Program-made: the position numbers and the translations under genes | DNA from: an uncultured Anaerotignum sp. | GTDB lineage: Bacteria; Bacillota; Clostridia; Lachnospirales; Anaerotignaceae | DNA: 21,014 nucleotides | Reading direction: 5' to 3' | Assembly: GCF_905212195.1 (NCBI RefSeq) | Contig: NZ_CAJMDQ010000043.1 | Coordinates: 1 to 21,014, forward strand | In this document: positions 6,728 through 13,346 of the stretch, piece by piece | Numbering within the stretch: position 1 is the first letter of the stretch | How the letters are laid out: every line of letters begins with the position of its first letter | Notes under the pieces: model-generated | Database searches by the model: none | Told to the model about the DNA's origin: nothing | What the model saw: the letters and a program-made list of their open reading frames with translations, nothing else

Positions 6728-7153
6728 TTATTTCTCTATTAATTCTGCCATACCCAGACGGAATAAGTCAATGGCTCTTTCCATTTTTCCATCCAGATAC
6801 AGATAACCGAATACCGCTTCTACCCCCGTTGCGTGGCGGTAGTCCATCAAATCGGCGTTCTTCGGCGTGGTGTAGGACTTCGCGTTGCGCCCTCTGCGGA
6901 ACACAGCCGCTTCCTCCTCCGTCAATTCCTCAGCCACACGGAAATAAAATTCCGCCTGTGCTTTTGCATTGACCATATCTCTTGCGGTTTTATGCAAACG
7001 GTTCACCGGCGCATTCCCCCCTGTCAAAACAGTGGTGCGCACCAGCATTTCATAAACCGCATCTCCTATATAAGCCAGCGCCAAAGGGGACAGCTCCTTT
7101 GGATTGACTGTCCCCTTCTGACCCAGCATTAAGTCCAATGCCTGTAAGTTCAT
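6728..7153 (-). CDS. mrnC: Mini-ribonuclease 3 (Mini-III)
   Basis: Mini-III is an RNase III-like enzyme without the double-stranded-RNA-binding domain. It trims 23S rRNA precursor ends. The 141-residue length fits the family. The RNase III signature is LALAYIGDAVYEMLVR near residue 25, and the second acidic cluster is in NADLMDYRHATGVEAVFGYLYL. The ATG at 7153 lies two bases after the cysS stop codon, with AGAGGT (7165-7160) inside the cysS end at 6 bases. An in-frame ATG at 7171 overlapping cysS has no better site. The tight spacing indicates translational coupling to cysS. Confidence 0.94.
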   Translation of the reverse strand: MNLQALDLMLGQKGTVNPKELSPLALAYIGDAVYEMLVRTTVLTGGNAPVNRLHKTARDMVNAKAQAEFYFRVAEELTEEEAAVFRRGRNAKSYTTPKNADLMDYRHATGVEAVFGYLYLDGKMERAIDLFRLGMAELIEK

Positions 7154-7155
7154 AA

Positions 7156-8568
7156 TTAACCTCTGAACCACTGTACGCCCTGACGGGTATCTTTGATTGT
7201 GATGCCCATAGCTGCCAGTTCGTCACGGATTGCGTCTGCTGTTGCAAAGTCTTTTGCTTTCTTTGCTTCTGCTCTCTTTGCGATGAGTTCTTCGATTTTT
7301 GCTGTTTCTTCATCGGATACAGCATCTTCTTTCAGTTCTGCTACACCCAGTACGCCGCACAGGTGATCCAGCATATCCTGAATCTTTTCTGCGTATTCTT
7401 TGGAAACGCCAGCTTTTACTGCGATGTTGCTGAAACGAACCAATTCATAAATAACGGAAATAGCGTCAGCTGTGTTAAAGTCATCGTCCATAGCTGCTTC
7501 GAACTGTTCTTTATATTTTTCCAGTTCTGCTGCCTGTGCAGTTTCTTCTGCTGTCATTTTTGTATCAGCACTGTTTTTGATATAGAAATCCAGTTCTTTT
7601 CTTGCGTTTTTGATTCTTTCCAGACCATTCTGGCAAGCCTGCATCAGATCTCTGCTGAAGTTGATGGGGCTTCTGTAATGACCGTTCAGAATGAAGAAAC
7701 GGATTACTTCATAAGGGAACTGTGCCGCAATATCTCTTACGGTGAAGAAGTTGCCCAGAGATTTGGACATTTTTTCGTTGTCAACAGTAATGAAACCGTT
7801 GTGCAGCCAATATTTTGCAAACTGGCAGCCGTTAGCAGCTTCACTCTGTGCGATTTCGTTTTCATGGTGAGGGAAAATCAGGTCTTCGCCGCCGGCATGG
7901 ATGTCGATGGTGTCACCCAGATGATGTTTTGCCATAACGGAGCATTCAATGTGCCAACCGGGTCTGCCTTCGCCCCAAGGAGAAGTCCAGCTGGGTTCGC
8001 CTTCTTTTTTAGGTTTCCACAGTACGAAGTCTGTAGGATTTTTCTTAGCGTCGTCGATAGCTACACGTTCGCTGGCACCAGCAATCAGTTCATCCAGATT
8101 CTTTTTGGACAGTTTGCCGTATTCAGGGAATTTCTTTGTATCATAGTAAACAGTACCGTTGTCTTCATAAGCAAAGCCTTTGTCGATCAAAGTCTGTACC
8201 ATGGCAATGATGCCGTCCATTTCCTGTGTTACACGAGGGTGTACGGTAGCACGTTTTACATTCAGGCCATCAGCATCATGGAATGCTTCTTCAATGTAAC
8301 GGTTGGAGATTGCTTCCATTGTGCTGCCTTCTTTGTTTGCACGATTGATGATCTTGTCGTCAACGTCTGTGAAGTTCTGAACGTAAGTAACGTCATAACC
8401 TTTGTATTCCAGGTATCTTCTTACAGTATCAAATACAACGTAAGGGCGAGCGTTACCGATATGGATATAGTCATATACAGTAGGGCCGCAAACGTACATT
8501 TTTACTTTGCCTTCCTCGCGGGGAATGAATTCTTCTTTCTGTCTTGTCAGTGTATTATATACTTTCAT
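7156..8568 (-). CDS. cysS: Cysteinyl-tRNA synthetase (class I)
   Basis: The enzyme attaches cysteine to tRNA-Cys. The 470-residue product has zinc ligands C27 (YVCGPTVYDY), C209 (GWHIECSVM) and H234 (FPHHENE), HIGN (36-39) as the HIGH motif, and the catalytic loop KMSKS (266-270). A helical anticodon-binding domain ends in QWFRG. The ATG at 8568 follows GGAAGGAT at 8 bases. It has its own extended -10 promoter (8613-8639) and also lies in the cysE transcript behind the Cys T-box, so charging and synthesis of cysteine are linked. Confidence 0.97.
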   Translation of the reverse strand: MKVYNTLTRQKEEFIPREEGKVKMYVCGPTVYDYIHIGNARPYVVFDTVRRYLEYKGYDVTYVQNFTDVDDKIINRANKEGSTMEAISNRYIEEAFHDADGLNVKRATVHPRVTQEMDGIIAMVQTLIDKGFAYEDNGTVYYDTKKFPEYGKLSKKNLDELIAGASERVAIDDAKKNPTDFVLWKPKKEGEPSWTSPWGEGRPGWHIECSVMAKHHLGDTIDIHAGGEDLIFPHHENEIAQSEAANGCQFAKYWLHNGFITVDNEKMSKSLGNFFTVRDIAAQFPYEVIRFFILNGHYRSPINFSRDLMQACQNGLERIKNARKELDFYIKNSADTKMTAEETAQAAELEKYKEQFEAAMDDDFNTADAISVIYELVRFSNIAVKAGVSKEYAEKIQDMLDHLCGVLGVAELKEDAVSDEETAKIEELIAKRAEAKKAKDFATADAIRDELAAMGITIKDTRQGVQWFRG

Positions 8569-8612
8569 GGTCGTTCATCCTTCCTTTATTGAACCATATT
8601 TTTCTAAGTTAC

Positions 8613-8639
8613 ATTATATCACAAAAACGGGTTCTGCAA
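8613..8639 (-). promoter_or_regulatory. Internal promoter of cysS (extended -10)
   Basis: On the minus strand, TGATATAAT (8621-8613) is a perfect extended -10 element, with TTGCAG (8639-8634) 15 bases upstream of the hexamer. It lies in the 110-base gap between cysE and cysS. It would let cysS-mrnC-rlmB be transcribed when the cysE T-box is in its terminating state. Confidence 0.6.
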
Positions 8640-8678
8640 GCATATTTTCCATAATTCTTCCGTTTTCTTTTTCATTTC

Positions 8679-9266
8679 TCAAACTGCATGTTTTTTTGCC
8701 TTTGTAAATTCAGAAGGGTCTGTGGGTTTGATGCGCATACCGTCTTTTCTTACAATCTTTGTGGGAGAGCCAACAGCTGTTACGTTAGCAGGAATATCTT
8801 CCAGCACAACGGAGCCAGCGCCGATTTTTGTATTGGAACCAATGGTAATGGGGCCCAGTACGATGGTTTCCGCACCAATCAGTACGTTATCCCCAACGGT
8901 AGGATGGCGTTTGATTTTGTCTTTGCCGGTACCGCCCAGTGTAACACCGTGGTACAGCATAACATTATCGCCGATTTCCGCTGTTTCCCCAATGACAACG
9001 CCCATGCCGTGGTCAATGAAGAAGCGTTTGCCGATCTGTGCGCCGGGATGGATTTCAATGCCTGTCAAACCTCTGGAAATCTGAGAAATTGCTCTGGCAA
9101 TGAAAAAGTGTTTCTTTTTGTAGAAGCTGTGGGCAATTCTGTGGTTGATCACTGCCCAGAAACTGGGGTAGAGAATGACTTCGATGTTGCTTCTGATGGC
9201 AGGATCTTTTTCCTTAATAACGTCAACCATTTCTTCAATTCTTGCTTTGAGTTCTCTTGTGTTCAT
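8679..9266 (-). CDS. cysE: Serine O-acetyltransferase
   Basis: The enzyme transfers acetyl from acetyl-CoA to serine, giving O-acetylserine for cysteine synthesis. The 195-residue product has a short helical N-terminal part (1-60), typical of the compact Gram-positive enzymes. It then has a left-handed beta-helix of hexapeptide repeats (GIEIHPGAQIGKRFFID onward) with DHGMGVVIGETAEIG, the glycine loop YHGVTLGGTGKDKIKRHP, and AVGSPTKIV near the C-terminus. The ATG at 9266 follows GAGGAGA. It is the first gene behind the Cys T-box. The cysE-cysS order is as in B. subtilis. Confidence 0.96.
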   Translation of the reverse strand: MNTRELKARIEEMVDVIKEKDPAIRSNIEVILYPSFWAVINHRIAHSFYKKKHFFIARAISQISRGLTGIEIHPGAQIGKRFFIDHGMGVVIGETAEIGDNVMLYHGVTLGGTGKDKIKRHPTVGDNVLIGAETIVLGPITIGSNTKIGAGSVVLEDIPANVTAVGSPTKIVRKDGMRIKPTDPSEFTKAKKHAV

Positions 9267-9361
9267 GTTTGGTTTCTCCTCTCGATACTGATATTCTTTT
9301 TTATGATATTACAGCACGAAATAAGGTGTTCCTGCGCTTTTCTTCTCTGTTTCCCCAAAAA

Positions 9362-9700
9362 GAAAAAGCTCCGTCTTTACATACACTGTAAAGACGAAGC
9401 TGTTATACTCCGTGGTTCCACTTTACTTAGACGGTCTGTTTTTCCGCAGAAAAAAGATACCGCCTCACTTTATCGACTGTAACGTTGTCATCGGAATCAG
9501 GCTACTGCAAATAAAAATGGTTCGCCCGTTCAGTTCAGGAACGCACTTCATCCTCCTCATTCTGTAAACGGCTCTCACCCATGTATCTTAAGACGGTGCC
9601 ATTCAAACCCCCAGTTTCCTGGAAACTCAAATTTCATCGCCTTTCACCACGGCCGTTATTCTCTGGCAGGTGATAAAAGGACTACTCTTTTCCATCATCA
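9362..9700 (-). promoter_or_regulatory. T-box riboswitch (Cys) controlling cysE
   Basis: Read on the minus strand, Stem I starts with GGAA (9693-9690) and AGTA (9686-9683). The specifier loop GAAGTGCG gives TGC, a cysteine codon, at 9545-9543, and TTCC (9541-9538) closes the lower helix. The helix next to the specifier loop, GTCCTTTT, pairs with AGGAGGAT-type sequence. Then come GCAGTAGCC and ACGTTACAG, resembling the Stem II region. The T-box AAGTGGAACCACGG is at about 9424-9410. A terminator (9401-9367, GTCTTTAC/GTAAAGAC with AGCT arms) ends in T-runs. TGGA would pair with a U discriminator, as in tRNA-Cys. Stem I is much longer than that of the tyrS leader. Confidence 0.88.
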
Positions 9701-9708
9701 CTTTTGGC

Positions 9709-10185
9709 TTATTTCGTTTTTTCTAAAAGGCACACAGCCGAAGCGGCAATGCCTTCTCCCGCGCCGGTAAATCCCAGCCCTTCCTCTGTTGTTGCCTTTA
9801 CATTGACCTGATCTATATCTATGTGGAGAATCTCAGCGATATTCTTCCGCATCTCAGGAATATAAGGTTTCAACTTCGGACGCTGTGCTATCACCGTTGC
9901 GTCGATATTCATTATACAATATTCTTTCCGGGAAATCAAGTCCCAAACGCAGGATAATAATTTTTTGCTGTCTGCCCCTTTATAAGCCGGGTCTGTATCG
10001 GGAAAATGTCCGCCGATATCCCCCATCGCTGCTGCTCCCAGCAGAGCATCCATAATGGCATGAAGCAGCACATCCGCGTCAGAATGTCCCAGCAATCCTT
10101 TTTCATAAGGAATGTTCACACCGCCCAATATCAAATCTCTGTTTTCCACCAGTTTATGTACGTCATATCCTGAACCAATTCTCAT
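9709..10185 (-). CDS. ispF: 2-C-methyl-D-erythritol 2,4-cyclodiphosphate synthase
   Basis: IspF cyclises CDP-methylerythritol 2-phosphate in the MEP isoprenoid pathway. The 158-residue product is full length. Metal and substrate residues are visible: D8 and H10 in GYDVHKL, H42-type in LLGHSDADVLLHA, DIGGHFPDTD, and KATTEEGLGFTGAGEG at the C-terminus. The ATG at 10185 follows AAGGAG. It lies 15 bases after yjdF and is probably cotranscribed with it. Downstream is the Cys T-box of cysE, with no clear promoter between, so read-through into that leader is possible. ispD, usually adjacent, is not here. Confidence 0.96.
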   Translation of the reverse strand: MRIGSGYDVHKLVENRDLILGGVNIPYEKGLLGHSDADVLLHAIMDALLGAAAMGDIGGHFPDTDPAYKGADSKKLLSCVWDLISRKEYCIMNIDATVIAQRPKLKPYIPEMRKNIAEILHIDIDQVNVKATTEEGLGFTGAGEGIAASAVCLLEKTK

Positions 10186-10200
10186 GAAGCATTTCTCCTT

Positions 10201-10623
10201 TTAGTGTCCACGATGTTTTTCGCGTTTCTTCTGTTGTTTCTGCAAAAACCGTTCTTTTTCCTCTGCCAGCTTATCTTCCTTTCGGATGATGCGTTTTTGG
10301 ATTTTTCGCTCTTCCCGCTGTGCCTGTATGGCTTGCTGGGCACGGGTTCCTGTTCCCTTCTCTCTTGTCTGTTTACGGATTTCCCGCTGCATCCGTTTGG
10401 GATTCTTACGGGTCTGCTTGTCAGAGAGCTGACTTTTCTCACCAGTGCCAAAAGAAAGCCGATACACATTTTTCAGCAAATATTCCTGCACTTCCAAGCC
10501 CTTTGGCTCTGCACCAAAAAGAATTTTTGCAGCCTGATAGCTTTCTCCGTCCTCCCGCTCGTAAATACCAATCCAGAAAGGTTCCTCAAAAAGTACGGTC
10601 ATTGTTGCTTTGACCTTTTCCAT
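10201..10623 (-). CDS. yjdF: YjdF family protein (DUF2992)
   Basis: The function is unknown. The family is often preceded by the azaaromatic-binding yjdF riboswitch. The 140-residue product begins with a small conserved region (MTVLFEEPFWIGIYERED, then AAKILFGAEPKGLEVQEYLL). It ends in a highly basic and acidic helical tail of about 75 residues, with NPKRMQREIRKQTREKGTGT and RKEDKLAEEKERFLQKQQKK, ending EKHRGH. That ending matches my memory of YjdF proteins. ATG at 10623 has AGGAGG at 7 bases; ATG at 10629 would leave only one base. The Shine-Dalgarno can pair with an upstream CCTCCTT in its own leader. ispF follows after 15 bases. Confidence 0.88.
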   Translation of the reverse strand: MEKVKATMTVLFEEPFWIGIYEREDGESYQAAKILFGAEPKGLEVQEYLLKNVYRLSFGTGEKSQLSDKQTRKNPKRMQREIRKQTREKGTGTRAQQAIQAQREERKIQKRIIRKEDKLAEEKERFLQKQQKKREKHRGH

Positions 10624-10738
10624 GGTCATTCCTCCTTTTGTATTTTACTGCACAAAGAAGGGACAACCAAGGAGGCAGGTTACTGACGGCTTCTTGCCGC
10701 ATCCGGACTACCAACCGGATCGTGTTTTTATCTCTGCA
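10624..10738 (-). promoter_or_regulatory. Structured yjdF leader, candidate yjdF-motif (azaaromatic) riboswitch
   Basis: The leader is about 115 bases. On the minus strand it has a hairpin ATCCGG/CCGGAT (10720-10701), a second hairpin CGGC/GCCG (10699-10687), and then CCTCCTT (10675-10669). That last element is perfectly complementary to the yjdF Shine-Dalgarno AAGGAGG (10637-10631), which suggests control of translation start. The yjdF RNA motif is known upstream of this gene family. I recognise it mainly by gene context and architecture, not by alignment. Confidence 0.65.
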
Positions 10739-10743
10739 AGACC

Positions 10744-10772
10744 ATAGTATGCTTTTTTCCTTCCGCTGTCAA
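10744..10772 (-). promoter_or_regulatory. Promoter of yjdF-ispF
   Basis: On the minus strand, TTGACA (10772-10767) and TACTAT (10749-10744) are 17 bases apart. Transcription would start near 10738, giving the structured leader. The -35 box is perfect and the -10 box is weak. Confidence 0.6.
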
Positions 10773-10847
10773 TGGCGCCGTTTTGTCTGACATCAATATG
10801 TATCTTTTTGGTATACAGTGTTTTTTTGTGAATTTTTCATCAAAGTA

Positions 10848-10876
10848 TTGCATTTTTCTGATAACAGGTTTATACT
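10848..10876 (+). promoter_or_regulatory. SigA promoter of the DJ-1/PfpI gene
   Basis: TTGCAT (10848-10853), a 17-base spacer and TATACT (10871-10876) form a good promoter about 70 bases before the start codon. The leader contains an 8-base inverted repeat, ACATATAT/ATATATGT (10896-10903 and 10914-10921). Next comes a small GC hairpin, TGCCC-TTC-GGGCA (10921-10933), just before the ribosome site. Confidence 0.75.
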
Positions 10877-10951
10877 GTATTTATAGAAATACATAACATA
10901 TATTCACATAGAAATATATGTGCCCTTCGGGCAACAAAGGAGGAGATTACA

Positions 10952-11530
10952 ATGGGAAAGAAAGTTTTAATGTTGGCTGGAGATTTTACGGAAGATTATG
11001 AAACCATGGTACCTTTTCAGGCTCTGCAGGTTCTGGGTTATCAGGTTGATGTAGTTTGCCCCGAAAAAAAAGCAGGTGACATTATTCGTACCGCAATTCA
11101 CGACTTCGAAGGAGAACAGACATACTCCGAAAAAAGAGGTCATAACTTCGCTTTGACAGCAGATTTCGACGCTGTTAACACAGCTGATTATGCTGGATTG
11201 TTCATCACCGGCGGACGTTCTCCCGAATACCTGAGATTGACACCCAGAGTAATTGAAATTGTACAGGAATTCTTCGCTGCAAATAAACCAGTTGCTGCAA
11301 TCTGCCATGGTCCTCAGATCTTGACTGCAGCCAACGTACTCAAAGGTAAAAAAGCAACTGCTTATCCCGCTGTTGGTCCTGACATCACATTGGCAGGCGG
11401 CGAATATGTAGCTGTAGACGCAGACAAAGCAGTTGTAGACGGCAATCTGGTTACTGCACCCGCATGGCCCGGCGACGCTGCTATCGTTGCTGAATTTGCG
11501 AAACTCATGGGGGCAAAGATTGAGATCTAA
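10952..11530 (+). CDS. DJ-1/PfpI family protein (class I glutamine amidotransferase-like)
   Basis: The product is 192 residues, cytosolic, with the DJ-1/PfpI fold. The nucleophile cysteine lies in the elbow AAICHGPQIL near residue 118. Other features are YETMVPFQALQVLGYQVDVV near the N-terminus, FITGGRSPEYLRL, and a C-terminal APAWPGDAAIVAEF. Family members include proteases, chaperones and proposed glyoxal-detoxifying enzymes, so the exact activity cannot be called. The ATG at 10952 follows AAAGGAGG. It is a single-gene unit with a clear promoter and terminator. An 18-base perfect palindrome lies just after the gene. Confidence 0.9.
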   Translation: MGKKVLMLAGDFTEDYETMVPFQALQVLGYQVDVVCPEKKAGDIIRTAIHDFEGEQTYSEKRGHNFALTADFDAVNTADYAGLFITGGRSPEYLRLTPRVIEIVQEFFAANKPVAAICHGPQILTAANVLKGKKATAYPAVGPDITLAGGEYVAVDADKAVVDGNLVTAPAWPGDAAIVAEFAKLMGAKIEI

Positions 11531-11544
11531 AAGATCTGCAAGTA

Positions 11545-11562
11545 TATATCAAATTTGATATA
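11545..11562. repeat. 18-bp perfect palindrome after the DJ-1/PfpI gene
   Basis: TATATCAAATTTGATATA reads identically on both strands. It lies 15 bases after the stop codon and 15 bases before the terminator hairpin. Its role is unknown; it could be a protein-binding site or an mRNA 3' hairpin. Confidence 0.7.
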
Positions 11563-11577
11563 GATGCGCAACTTACA

Positions 11578-11608
11578 AGAGAGGATTTTCAAAATCCTCT
11601 CTTTTTTT
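11578..11608 (+). terminator. Intrinsic terminator of the DJ-1/PfpI gene
   Basis: AGAGAGGATT pairs with AATCCTCTCT around a short loop and is followed by seven T's. It faces the terminator of the convergent xerD gene. Confidence 0.9.
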
Positions 11609-11618
11609 GCACAAAAAT

Positions 11619-11660
11619 AAAAAAGCTGAAATCTTTCCAGTTCCAAAGATTCCAGCTTTC
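11619..11660 (-). terminator. Intrinsic terminator of xerD
   Basis: On the minus strand, AAAGCTG-AATCTTT pairs with AAAGATT-CAGCTTT around a short loop, then a T-run continues into T-rich sequence. It starts about 13 bases after the xerD stop codon. Confidence 0.85.
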
Positions 11661-11672
11661 GTTTTTATGTAC

Positions 11673-12557
11673 TCATGCCCGCGGATGGGCTTTTGCATAT
11701 ACGCTTTTGATTTTTGTATTGTTCAGTTTTGTATAAATCTGGGTTGTGGAAATATCGGAATGTCCCAGCATTTCCTGTACAGAACGCAGGTCTGCCCCAT
11801 TTTCCAGCAGATGCACCGCAAAGGAATGACGCAGAATATGCGGTGTAATCTCTCCGGGAATCCCCGCTTCTTCCGCATAATTCTTGACAATCTTCCAGAA
11901 ACCCTGTCTTGTCATTTTCTTGCCGCCATAATTCAGAAACAGCACAGTTTCTTCTGGGTTATGTATGAGCTGTACCCGTCCTTTTTTCAGATATTCCCAA
12001 AGGGCCTCTTTGGCTTTTGTACCAATGGGAATCATACGGCTTTTGCTGCCTGTGGTACAACGGATATATTCAAAAGGCAGATTCACATCATCCACTTGCA
12101 GAGAAACCAGCTCCGATACGCGGATACCTGTGGCATAAAGGACTTCCAGCATAGCTTTGTCCCGCAGACCTTTGGCATCGCTGGTCTTTGGCTGATCCAA
12201 CAGCTTTTCCACCTGCTCTAAAGTCATAATTTTCGGCACTTTCCGTTCCTCTCTGGGCAGTTCCAGATCTACAGCAGGATTTTCTTTTACAACACCCTGA
12301 CCCATAAGGAAATAAAAAAACGCGCGGATAGACGCCAGATTTCGAAAAATCGTTGTGGACGCCTTATGTTGATTTTGCAATTCATACACATATGCCATAA
12401 TATTGGTACGGTTGATTTTGGAAACCTCACATACGCCCAAGCCTTCCATAAAACCGCAGAATCCCCGCAGATCCCGTAAATATGACAATATGGTATTTTC
12501 AGATGACTTTTTCACATTTTGCAGGTACATGCGAAAAGCAGCCAGATTTTCTTCCAT
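11673..12557 (-). CDS. xerD: Site-specific tyrosine recombinase XerD
   Basis: XerD, together with XerC or its equivalent, resolves chromosome dimers at dif. The product is 294 residues. The N-terminal core-binding SAM-like domain is 1-100. The catalytic domain has R146 (ATGIRVSEL), K172 (GSKSRMIP), H240 and R243 (PHILRHS), H266 (LGHSDIS) and Y275 (QIYTK), so all active-site residues are present. The ATG at 12557 has AAGGGG at 8 bases; an ATG at 12563 is too close to it. The position next to spoIIM and nudF is that of B. subtilis xerD (ripX), which argues against a mobile integrase. It has its own promoter (12601-12629). Confidence 0.94.
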   Translation of the reverse strand: MEENLAAFRMYLQNVKKSSENTILSYLRDLRGFCGFMEGLGVCEVSKINRTNIMAYVYELQNQHKASTTIFRNLASIRAFFYFLMGQGVVKENPAVDLELPREERKVPKIMTLEQVEKLLDQPKTSDAKGLRDKAMLEVLYATGIRVSELVSLQVDDVNLPFEYIRCTTGSKSRMIPIGTKAKEALWEYLKKGRVQLIHNPEETVLFLNYGGKKMTRQGFWKIVKNYAEEAGIPGEITPHILRHSFAVHLLENGADLRSVQEMLGHSDISTTQIYTKLNNTKIKSVYAKAHPRA

Positions 12558-12600
12558 ATTCATAACCCCTTCAAATCAAAAAAGACATAGTCTTTCATAA

Positions 12601-12629
12601 ATTATAAATACTTTTTTCATAATTGTCGA
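12601..12629 (-). promoter_or_regulatory. SigA promoter of xerD
   Basis: On the minus strand, TCGACA (12629-12624), a 17-base spacer and TATAAT (12606-12601) form a strong promoter. It lies in the 139-base gap between spoIIM and xerD. This gap holds no gene; in B. subtilis fur lies at the corresponding place. Confidence 0.7.
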
Positions 12630-12696
12630 CATTTTTTTCATAAATTTTCCACTGTTCCTGCAAAATTCTCCATTCTGACCTTTTTTCCCCACATTT

Positions 12697-13293
12697 TTAG
12701 GCTAAATACGCCATAAAAGCAGGAATCAGCCCCACTTCCACGCCACTTGCCACCACAATAGGCAAAATGGATGCCGCCAATAATATGCAGTATTCTGTCT
12801 GCCGCCGCCGTTTTTCCCGTTTGCTGGCCCCCTTTCGAGTGCCTTCTTCTCCCCATGCAAAAAGGTAATAAACCGCTACCGTTGTCATGGCAACATAAGC
12901 CGGAATCAACAGCAGATTCTGCGGTAAAATCCCCAATATGGTTAGCCAGACGCCTTTGCCGCCATAGCTCGCCATGAGCATCGCCGCCGTAAACCCCAAC
13001 GAAATTCCTCGAAACAGACAAACACACCCGGAAATAAATACCCCCATGGAAAGCCATCCCCCTGCCCAGATGAGCAGATCATACTTCATGTATTTCCAGA
13101 AGGTATACCAGAAAGAGGAATCTCCTCCTGCCGTCAAATGCTCCTGCAAAAACCGCACCAGCGTTTCTTCTCCGCTTCGACCTGCCAAATTTGCCGCCAC
13201 CGCACCGCCAACCGTTCCCAACAAAAAAGAAAGGCAAACAATCATAAAAATCATTTGCCCTCTTTCTGCCGCTGTTTTCTTTTTTGGATACAT
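12697..13293 (-). CDS. spoIIM: Stage II sporulation protein M (SpoIIM)
   Basis: SpoIIM is a membrane protein of the SpoIID-SpoIIM-SpoIIP machine, which remodels septal peptidoglycan during engulfment. The 198-residue product starts with a short basic cytoplasmic end. It has about five hydrophobic segments, near 14-34, 71-93, 96-111, 115-145 and 168-196. GISLGFTAAMLMASYGGKG and ILPQNLLLIPAYV are typical of the family. A basic cluster, RKGASKREKRRRQ, precedes the last segment. The ATG at 13293 follows GAGGTG. It lies 53 bases after nudF in the same direction. It supports a spore-forming host. Confidence 0.9.
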   Translation of the reverse strand: MYPKKKTAAERGQMIFMIVCLSFLLGTVGGAVAANLAGRSGEETLVRFLQEHLTAGGDSSFWYTFWKYMKYDLLIWAGGWLSMGVFISGCVCLFRGISLGFTAAMLMASYGGKGVWLTILGILPQNLLLIPAYVAMTTVAVYYLFAWGEEGTRKGASKREKRRRQTEYCILLAASILPIVVASGVEVGLIPAFMAYLA

Positions 13294-13346
13294 AGCCTCA
13301 CCTCATCACATTTTTTCTCCTGTTACAAGGTTATGGCTCGTCTTTT

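Noticed and set aside
9625..9640. TTT or GAG near 9630 (minus strand) as the specifier codon of the cysE T-box, which would imply Phe or Glu.
   Set aside because: The TGC at 9545-9543 fits better: it follows GAAG, is closed by GGAA/TTCC pairing, sits near the Stem II region, matches the downstream genes, and agrees with the TGGA discriminator match.
11673..12557. Tyrosine recombinase as evidence for a prophage or integrative element.
   Set aside because: It lies in the conserved spoIIM-xerD neighbourhood, has XerD length and motifs, and no attachment repeats or phage genes are nearby. The tRNA genes in the window show no duplicated 3' ends.
12564..12696. A small gene in the spoIIM-xerD gap, where B. 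subtilis has fur.
   Set aside because: Only an 11-codon frame is present without a proper ribosome site. The gap is explained by the xerD promoter.
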